Notes under the pieces: generated by a model
What the model saw: the letters and a program-made list of their open reading frames with translations, nothing else
Database searches by the model: none
Told to the model about the DNA's origin: nothing
Shown here: positions 44,238-53,860 of the stretch, one piece after another
Layout: each line of letters starts with the position of its first letter
Position numbering within the stretch: the stretch's first letter is position 1
Position numbers and translations under genes: made by a program
NCBI RefSeq assembly: GCF_021010565.1
Contig: NZ_JAJNAY010000001.1
Location: forward strand, 1,344,001 to 1,408,000
Direction: 5' to 3'
Source of the DNA: Chryseobacterium turcicum
Lineage (GTDB): Bacteria > Bacteroidota > Bacteroidia > Flavobacteriales > Weeksellaceae
Length of the DNA stretch: 64,000 nt

Positions 44238-45380
44238 ATGAAAATAGTTTTAGTTAGGGCGTATACTCATTGTAATTTAGGAGATGATCTTTTCTTAAAA
44301 GTTCTTGTTGATCGTTATCCAAATGTTAAATTTAGAATTATTGTAAATGATTTAGATTTATATGCTAAAATGTTTGATCAATATCAAAATGTCACAATAA
44401 TTCAAAATTTAACATTTTCTTTATTGGAGCGTATTTATTTTAAATCTATATCTTTTATTTCAAAAAAGAAAAGAAAAGAAATCATTAAAAAATACTATAA
44501 AAAATACTATACTAATGAATATGACCAATCTGATTTATATCTTTATATAGGAGGGTCTTTGTTTATGGAGAATATTTATGGAGATAATTTAGCGGATGAG
44601 TTGGACAAGTTAATTACGTCTGTTTTTTTTGATAAGCCTAAATTCATAATAGGAGCGAATTTTGGTCCGTTTTATTCTTCTGGATATAAAGATTTTTATA
44701 AAAATATTTTTTTTAAATATCAAGATGTTTGTTTTAGAGAAGCATATTCTTTAGATGTTTTTAAAGAATTACCTAATACTCGGATGTGTCCAGATGTTGT
44801 TTTTCAGCTACAGTTGCCATCAGTTATAGATAAAGAAAGCAATAGTATTGGTTTTTCTTTAATAGATATTTCTCAAAGAAAGCAATTGATGATGTTTACT
44901 GAAGAATACAAACGATTTATAATTCAGACAATAAAAGAGTCTTTAGAGAATGATAAAAAAGTTTATATGTTTTCATTTTGCAAACAAGAGGGAGACGAAA
45001 ATGTTATAGATAATATTCTTTGTTTATTGCCTATAAATTTAAGAGAGAAGGTAAATATTGTATTATATAAAGGGAATATTGATGATTTTTTGCTTAAATA
45101 TTCAAAAGTAGAGACAATGTTTTGTACTCGTTTTCATTCGATGATTATTAGCTCTCTATTAAACCAAAATATTTTTCCAATTATGTATAGTGATAAAATG
45201 AAAAATGTTTTACAAGATTTGAATTATGAAGGATTAAGTTCTGATATTGCGAGTTTGCATAATATAAACTCTTCAGAGATATTGAAAAAAATACGAGGAA
45301 ATAAACTTAAAATTCATCAACAAGTTATTGAAAAATCAAAAGATGCTTTTACAGAATTAGAAAAAGTAATTACGTTATAA
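44238..45380 (+). CDS. Polysaccharide pyruvyl transferase family protein
   Basis: A 380-residue cytosolic protein of the PS_pyruv_trans family, which adds pyruvate ketals from phosphoenolpyruvate to sugars. The N-terminus KIVLVRAYTHCNLGDDLFLKVLVDRYP matches the family's GN.GD. glycine loop; YIGGSLFMENIYG (about 102-114), NFGPFYSSGYKDFY (about 143-156), and the conserved TRFHSMIISSL near residue 300 are all visible. The acceptor sugar cannot be told. The gene sits in the AT-rich centre of the locus between the flippase and a glycosyltransferase. Confidence 0.85.
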   Translation: MKIVLVRAYTHCNLGDDLFLKVLVDRYPNVKFRIIVNDLDLYAKMFDQYQNVTIIQNLTFSLLERIYFKSISFISKKKRKEIIKKYYKKYYTNEYDQSDLYLYIGGSLFMENIYGDNLADELDKLITSVFFDKPKFIIGANFGPFYSSGYKDFYKNIFFKYQDVCFREAYSLDVFKELPNTRMCPDVVFQLQLPSVIDKESNSIGFSLIDISQRKQLMMFTEEYKRFIIQTIKESLENDKKVYMFSFCKQEGDENVIDNILCLLPINLREKVNIVLYKGNIDDFLLKYSKVETMFCTRFHSMIISSLLNQNIFPIMYSDKMKNVLQDLNYEGLSSDIASLHNINSSEILKKIRGNKLKIHQQVIEKSKDAFTELEKVITL

Positions 45381-45394
45381 AGAATTCAATTTTT

Positions 45395-46399
45395 ATGATT
45401 TCAATCATTATACCAGTATATAATACAGAGAAATATTTGCATAAGTGTATAGATACTGTGCTATCACAAAGTTATAAGGATATTGAGGTTTTGTTAATTA
45501 ATGATGGTTCTACTGATAACAGTGGAAAAATATGTGATGAATATGCAAATAAAGATGGTAGAATCAAAATTTTTCATAAAGAAAATGGTGGCGTAAGTGC
45601 TGCCAGGAATTTGGGAATTAAGAAAGCAAAAGGTGAATGGTTATGTTTTATAGATGCTGACGATTGGATAGATGCAGATTACCTACAAAACTTTGTTATT
45701 GTATTTTCTGGAGAAGAGGATTTTATTATTCAGGGTTATATAAAAAACAACGACGAAAAAATTGTTGGTGGGTCAGGTTTTTTTTCAAACTTTGAAAATT
45801 TTTTAGATTTTTTTATGTACTCTGAAAAAAATAATTTATTAAATTCCCCTTGTTTCAAGTTGTTTAGAAAAGATATTGTTGATAGAAACAATATGAAATT
45901 TGATGAAAAATTTTCGTTAGGCGAAGACCATATTTTTACACTCGAATATATTCGGTTTGTAAGTAGATTTTCAGTTTCTTTTAAAAGAGGATATCATTAT
46001 AGGATGTCAAATGACGGAAATTCCTTAACTCAAAAACTAATAGACATTGAGAAATTTAAACAATATGTATTGATAAATAACAGTCTAAGAGAAGAAATTT
46101 TAAATCTAAATAAAGCTGGAAAAGATTTTTTTATCTGCTCATATCAAGAAATGAATAGATGGGTAATATTTACAATACACGCACTATTTGATAAAGGAAG
46201 GCAATTATATTTCACAGAGGAAAAAGCAGAATTTGAATCGTTATTGAAATTGTTTAGATTTAAATATGGTGTTTCAAGAATTTCATTAAAAGTAGATATT
46301 TATAATATGTTGTTTATAACTATAATGAGATCAGGTATATTACCTATAAAAATGAAAATGAAATGTTTGAAATTTTTCACAAGTATAGTTTCTGACTGA
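45395..46399 (+). CDS. Family 2 glycosyltransferase
   Basis: A 334-residue GT-A enzyme. The nucleotide-sugar site is visible in ISIIIPVYNTEKYLHKCIDTVLSQSY (start), LLINDGSTDNSGKICDEYA (about 32-50), the acidic metal motif FIDADDWID near residue 91, and GEDHIFTLEY near 178 for the catalytic base region. It should transfer a sugar to the lipid-linked repeat unit at the cytosolic face. Donor and acceptor are unknown. Confidence 0.92.
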   Translation: MISIIIPVYNTEKYLHKCIDTVLSQSYKDIEVLLINDGSTDNSGKICDEYANKDGRIKIFHKENGGVSAARNLGIKKAKGEWLCFIDADDWIDADYLQNFVIVFSGEEDFIIQGYIKNNDEKIVGGSGFFSNFENFLDFFMYSEKNNLLNSPCFKLFRKDIVDRNNMKFDEKFSLGEDHIFTLEYIRFVSRFSVSFKRGYHYRMSNDGNSLTQKLIDIEKFKQYVLINNSLREEILNLNKAGKDFFICSYQEMNRWVIFTIHALFDKGRQLYFTEEKAEFESLLKLFRFKYGVSRISLKVDIYNMLFITIMRSGILPIKMKMKCLKFFTSIVSD

Positions 46400-46422
46400 A
46401 ATTAGATGCAATATATTTATAT

Positions 46423-47616
46423 ATGTTAACAACTGAAAAAAAAGCAGATAAAATAATATTCTACATAGTAATGTTATGTCCTATGATTGGTATTTATGAA
46501 TTGATACCAAACGTGGGGTTGGATACTTTAGTGTTATTGTTTGGTATGTTATTATTAATCCTAATTAAAAGGAAATTTCAGTTTGACAGGATGCTTTTTT
46601 TATATTTTGGTGTACTTGTTGTGTTAAATATATTGTCTTATGGTCTTTCTACAGCTAACAAAAATAATATATTTGTAAATAACTCTATTCAAATATTAGT
46701 TTTTGCATTTTTTTTATCTTTCTATAAAAAAAATAGTATGTATAATACTAAATTTGATAAAATTTTGAATTATTTTGGGCTATTCGCTGTAATGGGCGTA
46801 TTTATTCAATATATTTCATATTATTTCTTTAACAATCCTTTACCATTACGCCTTCCAATAGGTAATTTTATAAAAGATGGATTTGATATTGAAACATTTG
46901 GTGGGTCCATACTTTATGGAAGACCAACTTCTTTTTTTAAAGAACCTTCCCATTTTGCAATTTATATTGTACCAATTATGTATCGTAATTTGGAGAGAAA
47001 AAATTATTGGATGTTCGGATTATTTACTTTGGGTTTAATATTATCTACAAGTACACTAGGTATTGTTTTGTTTGTGATAATGTTAATTCGTCATTCTGTT
47101 TCTTCTGCTAAGAATATAGGTTATATTTTATTAAGCATTATCCCATTGGTACTTTTTACGATATTGTATTCCGATGAATTCAAAGCTATAAATAAAGATT
47201 ATTCAAACAAGTTAGATACAAGTTCGTTAAATGATAACATTAGGGTGTTTGGTGTTTTAAAGACATTTGATTTTTTTGAATTTAAAGATTTTTTATTTGG
47301 ATTAGGTCATAACCAATTAGGTGATTTCCAGTTACAGCACAATTTTGCAGAGGCATACAATTATGCTAATTCTTTTTTTATGGCCGTTTTTTCATTTGGT
47401 GTAATTGGTTTCTTTGTTTTTTTGTTAATATTAAAAAAAGGATTTAATAATAAGTTTACTACTGGATATTTTTTAATTTTTGTAGCGGTTCTATTTTCTG
47501 ATCAAATTTTATTTAATCAGAATTTCTTTTATCTCTATATGATAAGTTTTATGTTTTTGAATGTAGATAGCTCCAGAATTCCTAAACTCTCCCCAGTACA
47601 AAAGAAAAAAAAATGA
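46423..47616 (+). CDS. Wzy-like polysaccharide polymerase
   Basis: A 397-residue membrane protein with about ten or eleven helices and one larger periplasmic loop (about 245-320), the layout of O-antigen polymerases. YGRPTSFFKEPSHFAIYIVPIMY near residue 163 resembles the motif before the central helices in Wzy/RfaL-like proteins. Sequence is poorly conserved in this class, so the assignment rests on topology and position between flippase and glycosyltransferase genes. Its end overlaps the next gene by four bases. Confidence 0.75.
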   Translation: MLTTEKKADKIIFYIVMLCPMIGIYELIPNVGLDTLVLLFGMLLLILIKRKFQFDRMLFLYFGVLVVLNILSYGLSTANKNNIFVNNSIQILVFAFFLSFYKKNSMYNTKFDKILNYFGLFAVMGVFIQYISYYFFNNPLPLRLPIGNFIKDGFDIETFGGSILYGRPTSFFKEPSHFAIYIVPIMYRNLERKNYWMFGLFTLGLILSTSTLGIVLFVIMLIRHSVSSAKNIGYILLSIIPLVLFTILYSDEFKAINKDYSNKLDTSSLNDNIRVFGVLKTFDFFEFKDFLFGLGHNQLGDFQLQHNFAEAYNYANSFFMAVFSFGVIGFFVFLLILKKGFNNKFTTGYFLIFVAVLFSDQILFNQNFFYLYMISFMFLNVDSSRIPKLSPVQKKKK

Positions 47617-48632
47617 AAGTTATTTTTTATTATGATGAGCGTTCATTAAATGATGCTACTATCTACTATATTGGATTAATTGAAAAAATATTTTTATCTA
47701 AAGGGATACACATGCAGTATTGCACTAAATTAGACAATGTAAAGAAAAAAGATATTATTTTTACGATAACGGAAAAGTACTTCTGTATGGCAAAATTTCG
47801 TTACCCATTACTCAAAACGATTTATTGGGCTCAAGGAATAGCTCCTGAAGAATATTTTTTGAGTGGTAGAGATAATAAGCTAGTATTTTGGTTAAAATGT
47901 ATAATCGAATTTATCTCAATAAGGTATTCAAATTTATTATTTGTCGTTTCTAATAGAATGTTAGGACATTATAGAACTAAATATTTTTATTATAAACAGG
48001 ATTATCTCGTTATGCCTTGTTATAATTTAAAATATTTATCAGGAGTAGCAAGTTCTACAGGAAAGAGATATAAGAATCCGAGCTTTGTTTATGCAGGCAG
48101 TATGGCAACTTGGCAGTGTGTAGAGGAAACATTACAAATTTTTAAAGCTATACAGCAAAAAATTTCAGAAGCCTCATTAACTCTTCTCGTAAAAGAGCGA
48201 GATGAAGCTTTGGATTTGGTAAATAAATATGGAATAAAAAATGTTGAAATAAAATATGTTAATTTGAGTGATTTGCAAAAAGAGTTGATGAAATATAAAT
48301 ATGGGTTTATAATTAGAGAGGATATATTAGTAAACAATGTAAGTACTCCAACAAAAATGAACTCATATTTAGCAAGTGCGGTTATACCTATTTATACAGA
48401 TTCTGTACACGCTTTTGTGCAAAACATTGACTTGGGAGAATATTCTATTTGTTTGAACTCGAAGAATTCGATATATAAAAAGGCACAAAAGATTATAGAT
48501 TTTGAAAAAAAAGTAATTAATCCAATTCAACTTGATGAAAACATTCAATCAGTCTTTAAAACGTACTATAATGATGAAATGTATTTGACGCAGATAGAAC
48601 TTAAGATTAATGGGTTAATAAAAGGACTATAA
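47613..48632 (+). CDS. GT4-like (GT-B) glycosyltransferase
   Basis: A 339-residue cytosolic protein. The N-terminal half begins MKVIFYYDERSLNDATIYYIGLIEKIF and contains TIYWAQGIAPEEYFLSG and LLFVVSNRMLGHYR (about 108-121), typical of the acceptor domain. The C-terminal half has FVYAGSMATWQCVEETLQIF near 154 and YGFIIREDILVNNVSTPTK, where the usual E-x7-E is weak. It is a plausible but diverged GT-B enzyme. It is the last gene of the strongly AT-rich stretch; a 160-base gap follows. Confidence 0.7.
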   Translation: MKVIFYYDERSLNDATIYYIGLIEKIFLSKGIHMQYCTKLDNVKKKDIIFTITEKYFCMAKFRYPLLKTIYWAQGIAPEEYFLSGRDNKLVFWLKCIIEFISIRYSNLLFVVSNRMLGHYRTKYFYYKQDYLVMPCYNLKYLSGVASSTGKRYKNPSFVYAGSMATWQCVEETLQIFKAIQQKISEASLTLLVKERDEALDLVNKYGIKNVEIKYVNLSDLQKELMKYKYGFIIREDILVNNVSTPTKMNSYLASAVIPIYTDSVHAFVQNIDLGEYSICLNSKNSIYKKAQKIIDFEKKVINPIQLDENIQSVFKTYYNDEMYLTQIELKINGLIKGL

Positions 48633-48792
48633 TTACAATCACAAAATATAATAGAGACTTACCAATTAGGAGCTATACTTTTTGGTAGTTAATTTTCAGG
48701 AAATATTATATTGAATAAACTTTTTGGTTCGCAAGTGCTATTTATATGATAATTCCAGAAATCAGAAACTACAAAACTAATATTTATTCGTT

Positions 48793-49890
48793 ATGAAAAT
48801 ATTACATATTATTAACTCCTTGACTACAGGCGGCGCAGAAAAACTACTGTTAGATACCATTCCGCTTTATAGAAAAGCAGGAATAGAAATGGATATTCTT
48901 CTGCTTTGGGACAATGATTTCCCATTCACTAAAAAACTGAAAGAATTGAATTGTTGTACTATATATATATTAAAAAAGTCTAATAACTTCAAAGATATTT
49001 ATAGTCTTTCGCATATTCTCCGTATTCGAAAAATTATCAAGGAGTATGATATTGCGCATGTTCACTTATTTCCGACGCAATATTTTGCGGCTGTGGCAAA
49101 TATGGGTGTTGGTAAAAAAATGATTTTCACAGAGCATAATACCACAAATAATCGTATAAAAAACAAGAAATATAAATTAATTGAGAAATTCTGCTATGCT
49201 CAGTACAATAAATTAATATGTATCAGCAATGAAATATTTGATATTTATAACCAGTATTTAGGTTTAGGTAATAAAAGTGTTGTAATTCAAAACGGAGTAG
49301 ATTTAGATAAAATAAAAAACGCTTATCCTTACGGTAAAATGGATATTGATAAATCTATCCAAGAAACCGATATTTTACTTTTGCAAGTATCGGCTTTTCG
49401 TATACAAAAAGACCAAGATTCATTAATAAAAGCGTTGTATAATCTACCGAAACATTATAAATTATTACTCGTTGGCGATGGAGAAAGGCGACCGGAACTT
49501 GAGCAATTGGTGAAAAAATTGCAATTAGATAATAGAGTGTATTTCTTAGGACAGCGAATGGATGTGCCAGAATTGTTGAGATCGGTAGATATTGTAGTAC
49601 TTGCTTCGCATTTCGAAGGACTTTCGCTGGCTTCAGTAGAAGGATTGGCATCAGGAAAGCCATTCATTGCAAGTGATGTTCCGGGATTGCATGAAGTTGT
49701 AAAAGATGCTGGAATTTTGTTTAAAGACGGAGACGAAAAAGAGTTATCGGATATTATTTTAAAATTAGGAGAAAATTCTTCGTTTGCCCAAGAAACCGCT
49801 CAAAAAGGGAAAAAAAGATCTAAAGAATATGACATCACAAAAATGGTGCAAAAACATATAGAACTGTATAAATCTATTTATGAAGCTTGA
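48793..49890 (+). CDS. Family 4 glycosyltransferase
   Basis: A 365-residue GT-B enzyme. It has the acceptor-domain start ILHIINSLTTGGAEKLLLDTIPLYRKAG, the linker IQNGVDLDKI, the donor-site strand LLLQVSAFRIQKDQDSLIKAL (about 193-213), and the conserved SHFEGLSLASVEGLASGKPFIASDVPG (about 276-302) with the E-x7-E motif. It is probably one of the chain-building transferases. It begins after a 160-base gap where base composition becomes less extreme, and its end overlaps the next gene by 11 bases. Confidence 0.92.
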   Translation: MKILHIINSLTTGGAEKLLLDTIPLYRKAGIEMDILLLWDNDFPFTKKLKELNCCTIYILKKSNNFKDIYSLSHILRIRKIIKEYDIAHVHLFPTQYFAAVANMGVGKKMIFTEHNTTNNRIKNKKYKLIEKFCYAQYNKLICISNEIFDIYNQYLGLGNKSVVIQNGVDLDKIKNAYPYGKMDIDKSIQETDILLLQVSAFRIQKDQDSLIKALYNLPKHYKLLLVGDGERRPELEQLVKKLQLDNRVYFLGQRMDVPELLRSVDIVVLASHFEGLSLASVEGLASGKPFIASDVPGLHEVVKDAGILFKDGDEKELSDIILKLGENSSFAQETAQKGKKRSKEYDITKMVQKHIELYKSIYEA

Positions 49891-51046
49891 AATTAAACTC
49901 TTTCGCACATCTACAGTTCCTGTTTCTCTTAATATTCTATTAAAGGGGCAACTGAAATTTTTGTTCAATCATTTTGCTGTTACCGCAATTTCTGGAGCAG
50001 GAAAAGATTTAGAGGAAGTTGTAAAAAGAGAAGGTGTAAAAACATATTCTATAGAAATGCAAAGAAATATTTCTCCCATTAAAGATTTTATTGCTTTACT
50101 CCAACTTTACTTTTATTTCAAAAAAGAAAAACCCGATATAGTTCATTCAATTACCCCAAAAGCAGGATTGTTGAGTATGATGGCGGGTAAAATGGCTGGA
50201 GTTCCCATACGTATGCACACTTTTACGGGCCTTATTTTTCCTACACGGACTGGGAATATTCAAAAGTTATTGATAAAAATGGATCAGGTATTGTGTTGGG
50301 CTGCTACCAATATATATCCTGAAGGTAATGGGGTTAAGCAAGATTTAATCAATTATAAAATAACCTCAAAATCTTTAAAAGTTTTAGCTAATGGTAATGT
50401 AAATGGGATAGATTTAGAATATTTTGATTTAAATACTATTTCAAACGAACAACAAAGTCAGTTAAAAAAAGAACTAAATATTTATGAAGACGATTTCGTC
50501 TTTGTTTTCGTAGGTCGTTTAGTTGGAGATAAAGGGATTAACGAATTAATTGAAGCTTTTTCCAAACTTCAAACTCCAAACTCAAAACTATTATTAGTCG
50601 GCCCTTTAGAAAGTGAATTAGATGCTTTACAAACAAAAACCCTAAAGGAAATTGAAACCAACCCCAACATACTTAGTGTTGGATTCCAAAAAGATGTACG
50701 CCCTTACTTTGCAATTGCAAATGCGTTGGTATTTCCAAGCTATCGTGAGGGTTTTCCAAATGTTGTGATGCAGGCAGGAGCAATGGGTTTGCCAAGTATC
50801 GTTTCTAATATTAATGGGTGTAACGAAATCATTATAGAAGGAGAAAATGGAACCATAATTCCTGTTAAAGATTCTAAAGCTATACAATCAGCAATGCTAA
50901 AAATGATAGAGGATAAAGAATTTTATTTTAAACTGAAAGAAAACTCCCGCCCAATGATACAGTCCCGATATGAGCAGACTGTTGTTTGGGAAGCTCTGCT
51001 AGAAGAATATACACAATTACTTAAAGAAAAGAAACTTAATGTATAA
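49880..51046 (+). CDS. Family 4 glycosyltransferase
   Basis: A 388-residue GT-B enzyme. The N-terminal domain contains [26 protein letters not shown] and [29 protein letters not shown] (about 92-120), a segment seen in transferases that act early in O-antigen or protein-glycan assembly (PglA-like). The donor domain has [20 protein letters not shown] (about 206-225) and [24 protein letters not shown] near 284-307. It overlaps the initiating sugar transferase gene that follows, which supports adding the second sugar after the first. That order is an inference. Confidence 0.9.
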   Translation: MKLEIKLFRTSTVPVSLNILLKGQLKFLFNHFAVTAISGAGKDLEEVVKREGVKTYSIEMQRNISPIKDFIALLQLYFYFKKEKPDIVHSITPKAGLLSMMAGKMAGVPIRMHTFTGLIFPTRTGNIQKLLIKMDQVLCWAATNIYPEGNGVKQDLINYKITSKSLKVLANGNVNGIDLEYFDLNTISNEQQSQLKKELNIYEDDFVFVFVGRLVGDKGINELIEAFSKLQTPNSKLLLVGPLESELDALQTKTLKEIETNPNILSVGFQKDVRPYFAIANALVFPSYREGFPNVVMQAGAMGLPSIVSNINGCNEIIIEGENGTIIPVKDSKAIQSAMLKMIEDKEFYFKLKENSRPMIQSRYEQTVVWEALLEEYTQLLKEKKLNV

Positions 51047-51644
51047 ATCTATATTTAAAAGACTTTTTGATTTTATATTTGCTTTCATAGGCATATTGAT
51101 TTTAAGCCCCATCTTCATTATCATAACCATAGGTTTATACCTTGCAAATAATGGTAAACCTTTCTTCTTCCAGAAACGTCCCGGTTTAAATGAAAAAATC
51201 TTTAGCATTATCAAATTCAAAACGATGAATGATAAAAAAGATGCTAACGGAAACTTGCTTTCCGATGCTGAAAGATTGACGGCTATCGGTGCTTTTGTAC
51301 GTAAAACTTCCTTAGATGAACTCCCACAGTTGATCAATGTTTTAAAGGGAGATATGTCTTTAATAGGGCCAAGACCTTTGCTGCCACAGTATTTACCTTT
51401 ATATAATAATAATCAAAAACGCAGACACAATGTTCGCCCAGGGATAACAGGATGGGCACAGGTAAATGGAAGAAATGCAATTTCGTGGTCTAAAAAGTTT
51501 GAACTGGATGTTTGGTATGTAGATCATGTTTCATTCATGACAGACATGAAAGTTTTTTTTACCACATTTAAAAAAGTTTTTAAAAGCGAAGGCGTATCGC
51601 AGGAAGGGCAGGCTACAGCAGAAGCTTTTAACGGAAATAATTAA
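51039..51644 (+). CDS. Initiating sugar transferase (PglC-like phosphoglycosyl transferase)
   Basis: A 201-residue monotopic membrane enzyme that moves a sugar-1-phosphate from UDP-sugar to a lipid carrier. The N-terminal re-entrant helix is at about 10-32. [20 protein letters not shown] (about 44-63), the catalytic DE pair in [27 protein letters not shown] (about 90-116) and [14 protein letters not shown] are all present. Its size and neighbours (PglD-like acetyltransferase next) fit PglC, which uses UDP-diacetylbacillosamine. It overlaps the preceding gene by eight bases. Confidence 0.92.
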   Translation: MYKSIFKRLFDFIFAFIGILILSPIFIIITIGLYLANNGKPFFFQKRPGLNEKIFSIIKFKTMNDKKDANGNLLSDAERLTAIGAFVRKTSLDELPQLINVLKGDMSLIGPRPLLPQYLPLYNNNQKRRHNVRPGITGWAQVNGRNAISWSKKFELDVWYVDHVSFMTDMKVFFTTFKKVFKSEGVSQEGQATAEAFNGNN

Positions 51645-51736
51645 TTTTTGTACATAAAATAGTGATGTTTTCTATAACAATTTTTTTGATTTTAATCTAT
51701 CAACCAAAAACTACCAACTAACAACAATAACGAATT

Positions 51737-52324
51737 ATGTATTTATACGGAGCAAGTGGTCACGGAAAAGTAATTGCTGAAATTGCAGAAGAAAATAATC
51801 TTATTATTGAAGCTTTTATTGATCAAGATAAATCTAAAAAACAGTTATTAGACTACCATATTATACATGAAGTACCTAATAGCAATATTGACGTTGTTGT
51901 TTCGATTGGTAATAATCTTATCAGAAAAAGTGTAGTTGATTTATATCAGCAATTAAACTACATAAAGCTTTTTCATCCAAAATCTATCATTTCTAAGAGG
52001 GTTAGAATTGAGGAAGGAACGGTCGTAATGGCAGGAGCAACAATAAATTCAGAAGTTGCCATTGGAAAGCATTGCATCATTAATACGAATGCTTCTATTG
52101 ACCATGATTGTATCTTTGATAATTTTGTACATATTTCTCCCAATGTTTCTATCGCAGGGAATGTTGAAATAGGAGAAGGAACACATATCGGAATAGGATC
52201 AAGTATAATCCAGGGTATTAAAATAGGAAGATGGTGTACCATTGGTGCAGGAGCGGTTATTATTAGAGACATTCCCGATGGAGCTACAGTAGTAGGAAAT
52301 CCTGGAAAAGTTATTCGTAGCTAA
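51737..52324 (+). CDS. Sugar N-acetyltransferase, PglD/NeuD type
   Basis: A 195-residue trimeric left-handed beta-helix enzyme. A small N-terminal Rossmann-like domain (LYGASGHGKVIAEIAEENN) binds the UDP-sugar; hexapeptide repeats run from about residue 85 to 185 (VVMAGATINSEVAIGKHCIINTNA, GTHIGIGSSIIQGIKIGRWCTIGAGAV). The catalytic histidine is probably H130 in NASIDHDC. It likely acetylates a UDP-4-amino sugar made by the aminotransferase encoded at 54760. That partner gene is now 2.4 kb away across an islet. Confidence 0.88.
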   Translation: MYLYGASGHGKVIAEIAEENNLIIEAFIDQDKSKKQLLDYHIIHEVPNSNIDVVVSIGNNLIRKSVVDLYQQLNYIKLFHPKSIISKRVRIEEGTVVMAGATINSEVAIGKHCIINTNASIDHDCIFDNFVHISPNVSIAGNVEIGEGTHIGIGSSIIQGIKIGRWCTIGAGAVIIRDIPDGATVVGNPGKVIRS

Positions 52325-52475
52325 GACCCTCATGGGTTATTCAATAAGGCTGTTGATAATCATTCATTACAGAAATTGATATCGTTTTTTATTTTACTAA
52401 ATATTTAACATAATGTAGTATTGTGTAATTATTATTGTGTTTTTGTTAAATAAATTCTTGTTTTTGTGAATTTTA

Positions 52476-52483
52476 TATATTTG
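52476..52483 (+). promoter_or_regulatory. Candidate -7 promoter element of the orphan islet gene
   Basis: TATATTTG matches TAnnTTTG, 22 bases before the ATG at 52506; a TTG lies 15 bases upstream, a short but possible spacing. Confidence 0.5.
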
Positions 52484-52505
52484 ATTGAATTTAAAACAAA
52501 ACACA

Positions 52506-53183
52506 ATGACGACAAAACAAACCAATCGGCTAGAAATGGCCAAAACACTGAAGCAACTTTTTTCTGTAGAGCAAGCCACATATGCAGAAAATAATCCTCT
52601 TATCGCAAGAGTAGTTGAGCTGAATACAAGCATTGAACAGATTGATGCAATCGCAGGAATTCAAAACATCGATACGACAGCAAACACTTCCCTGAAGACC
52701 AATGCTAAAACACTGATGATTAACCTCACGGTAGCATATGCCAATACCGCAGCAGATTTTTTCGACGGCAAAGACAGTCCCCTGAGTAAGCAGCTTACCG
52801 CAAATAAGTCTAAAATACAGCGCTTGAGTGGAGTGGAAGCAAAAATCTACTGTGATAAGCTCTATACAATTGCCGCTGATAATATCGTCAATCTTAATCC
52901 GGACTATGTGACCGCTGAAGAAATGCAGGAGTGGCAGAATGCGATTACCAATTTCGATGCTAAGGCATATGATGCTAATGTAAGCATCGATACAACGCAG
53001 AATGCTACACGGGAACTGGATGAAGGATTTAAGAATCTGAGACAGTGCATTACAAAAATTGAAAGACTAATGAAAAAATATGATATCCTAAATCCTTCGC
53101 TTTACGGAAAATTTAAGATATCAAGAAAAATTTCTAATCTCGGAATCCAACATAAAAATCAGCTTCCTCCCGAACAATTATAA
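52506..53183 (+). CDS. Helical protein of unknown function in the islet
   Basis: A 225-residue cytosolic protein, mostly alpha-helical, with no signal peptide. The N-terminal half (about 1-120) contains alternating polar and hydrophobic residues (IARVVELNTSIEQIDAIAG, LTANKSKIQRLSGVEAKIY); the C-terminal third has DEGFKNLRQCITKIERLMKKYDIL. I recognise no family, although similar orphan helical proteins are common in Bacteroidetes. By eye its base composition is less AT-rich than the capsule genes around it. It has its own promoter candidate and is not part of sugar metabolism as far as can be seen. Confidence 0.72.
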   Translation: MTTKQTNRLEMAKTLKQLFSVEQATYAENNPLIARVVELNTSIEQIDAIAGIQNIDTTANTSLKTNAKTLMINLTVAYANTAADFFDGKDSPLSKQLTANKSKIQRLSGVEAKIYCDKLYTIAADNIVNLNPDYVTAEEMQEWQNAITNFDAKAYDANVSIDTTQNATRELDEGFKNLRQCITKIERLMKKYDILNPSLYGKFKISRKISNLGIQHKNQLPPEQL

Positions 53184-53215
53184 GAGCTTATTTAAATGTA
53201 AATAAACATCATTTA

Positions 53216-53279
53216 TCTCGCAGATTTTGCTGATTAAGCAGATGAGTTTCTCTGTCTTTAATCTGCTAAATCTGCGAGA
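53216..53279. repeat. Stem-loop repeat with CTCGCAGATTT arms
   Basis: Arms 53216-53236 and 53259-53279 are complementary at about 19 of 21 positions around a 22-base loop, 33 bases after the orphan gene. A decayed copy lies at 8091-8122. Confidence 0.85.
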
Positions 53280-53363
53280 ATTATTTTAGGACATGACACG
53301 TTAGGTTTCCTACGGAAAGACAAGCAGACCGTAAAAAACTAAGATTCAATAAGCGCATTTATA

Positions 53364-53501
53364 ATTCAATAGGGATTGGTTTTAACCCATCCATCAAATT
53401 GAACGATGCAATTGGCTTTAGCCGAAACTATCATTAGTTTCGGCTAAAGCCTTTTCTGCAATTCTATTTATTAGTCGGGTTAAAACCCGCCTCTATTGAA
53501 T
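53364..53501. repeat. Nested palindrome, copy 1
   Basis: Outer ends ATTCAAT (53364) and ATTGAAT (53495-53501) and the GGTTTTAACCC/GGGTTAAAACCC blocks pair with each other. The centre is a perfect 16-bp stem, 53414-53429 with 53436-53451 (core GGCTTTAGCC). The whole 138-base unit could fold as one long hairpin or cruciform. Confidence 0.85.
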
Positions 53502-53722
53502 GAATGCTTGCTGTTAATTTATAATACGAATTTCCCTTTTTCTAATGATAACATAAAAATAAGCAACCACTTTGTGATTTCTTAGGAATCTCAACATACC
53601 AAAAATAAAGCAGTTTAGCTTGACTTCGACGAACCACTATGTTAGGTTTCCTACGGAAAAACAAATAAACCGTAAAAAATTAAGATATTACTAAATGTAG
53701 ATATTCAATAAGCGTATTTATA

Positions 53723-53860
53723 ATTCAATAGTGATGGGTTTTAACCCATCCATCAAATTGAACGATGTAATTGGCTTTAACCTAAACGATCATAAGTTTC
53801 GGCTAAAGCCTTTTTTGCAATCCTATCTATTAGTCGGGTTAAAACCCGCCTCTATTGAAT
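53723..53860. repeat. Nested palindrome, copy 2 (left arm decayed)
   Basis: It is a second 138-base unit with the same ends and right arm, but the left arm of the central stem has several changes, so the inner hairpin is broken while the outer one remains. Confidence 0.82.
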
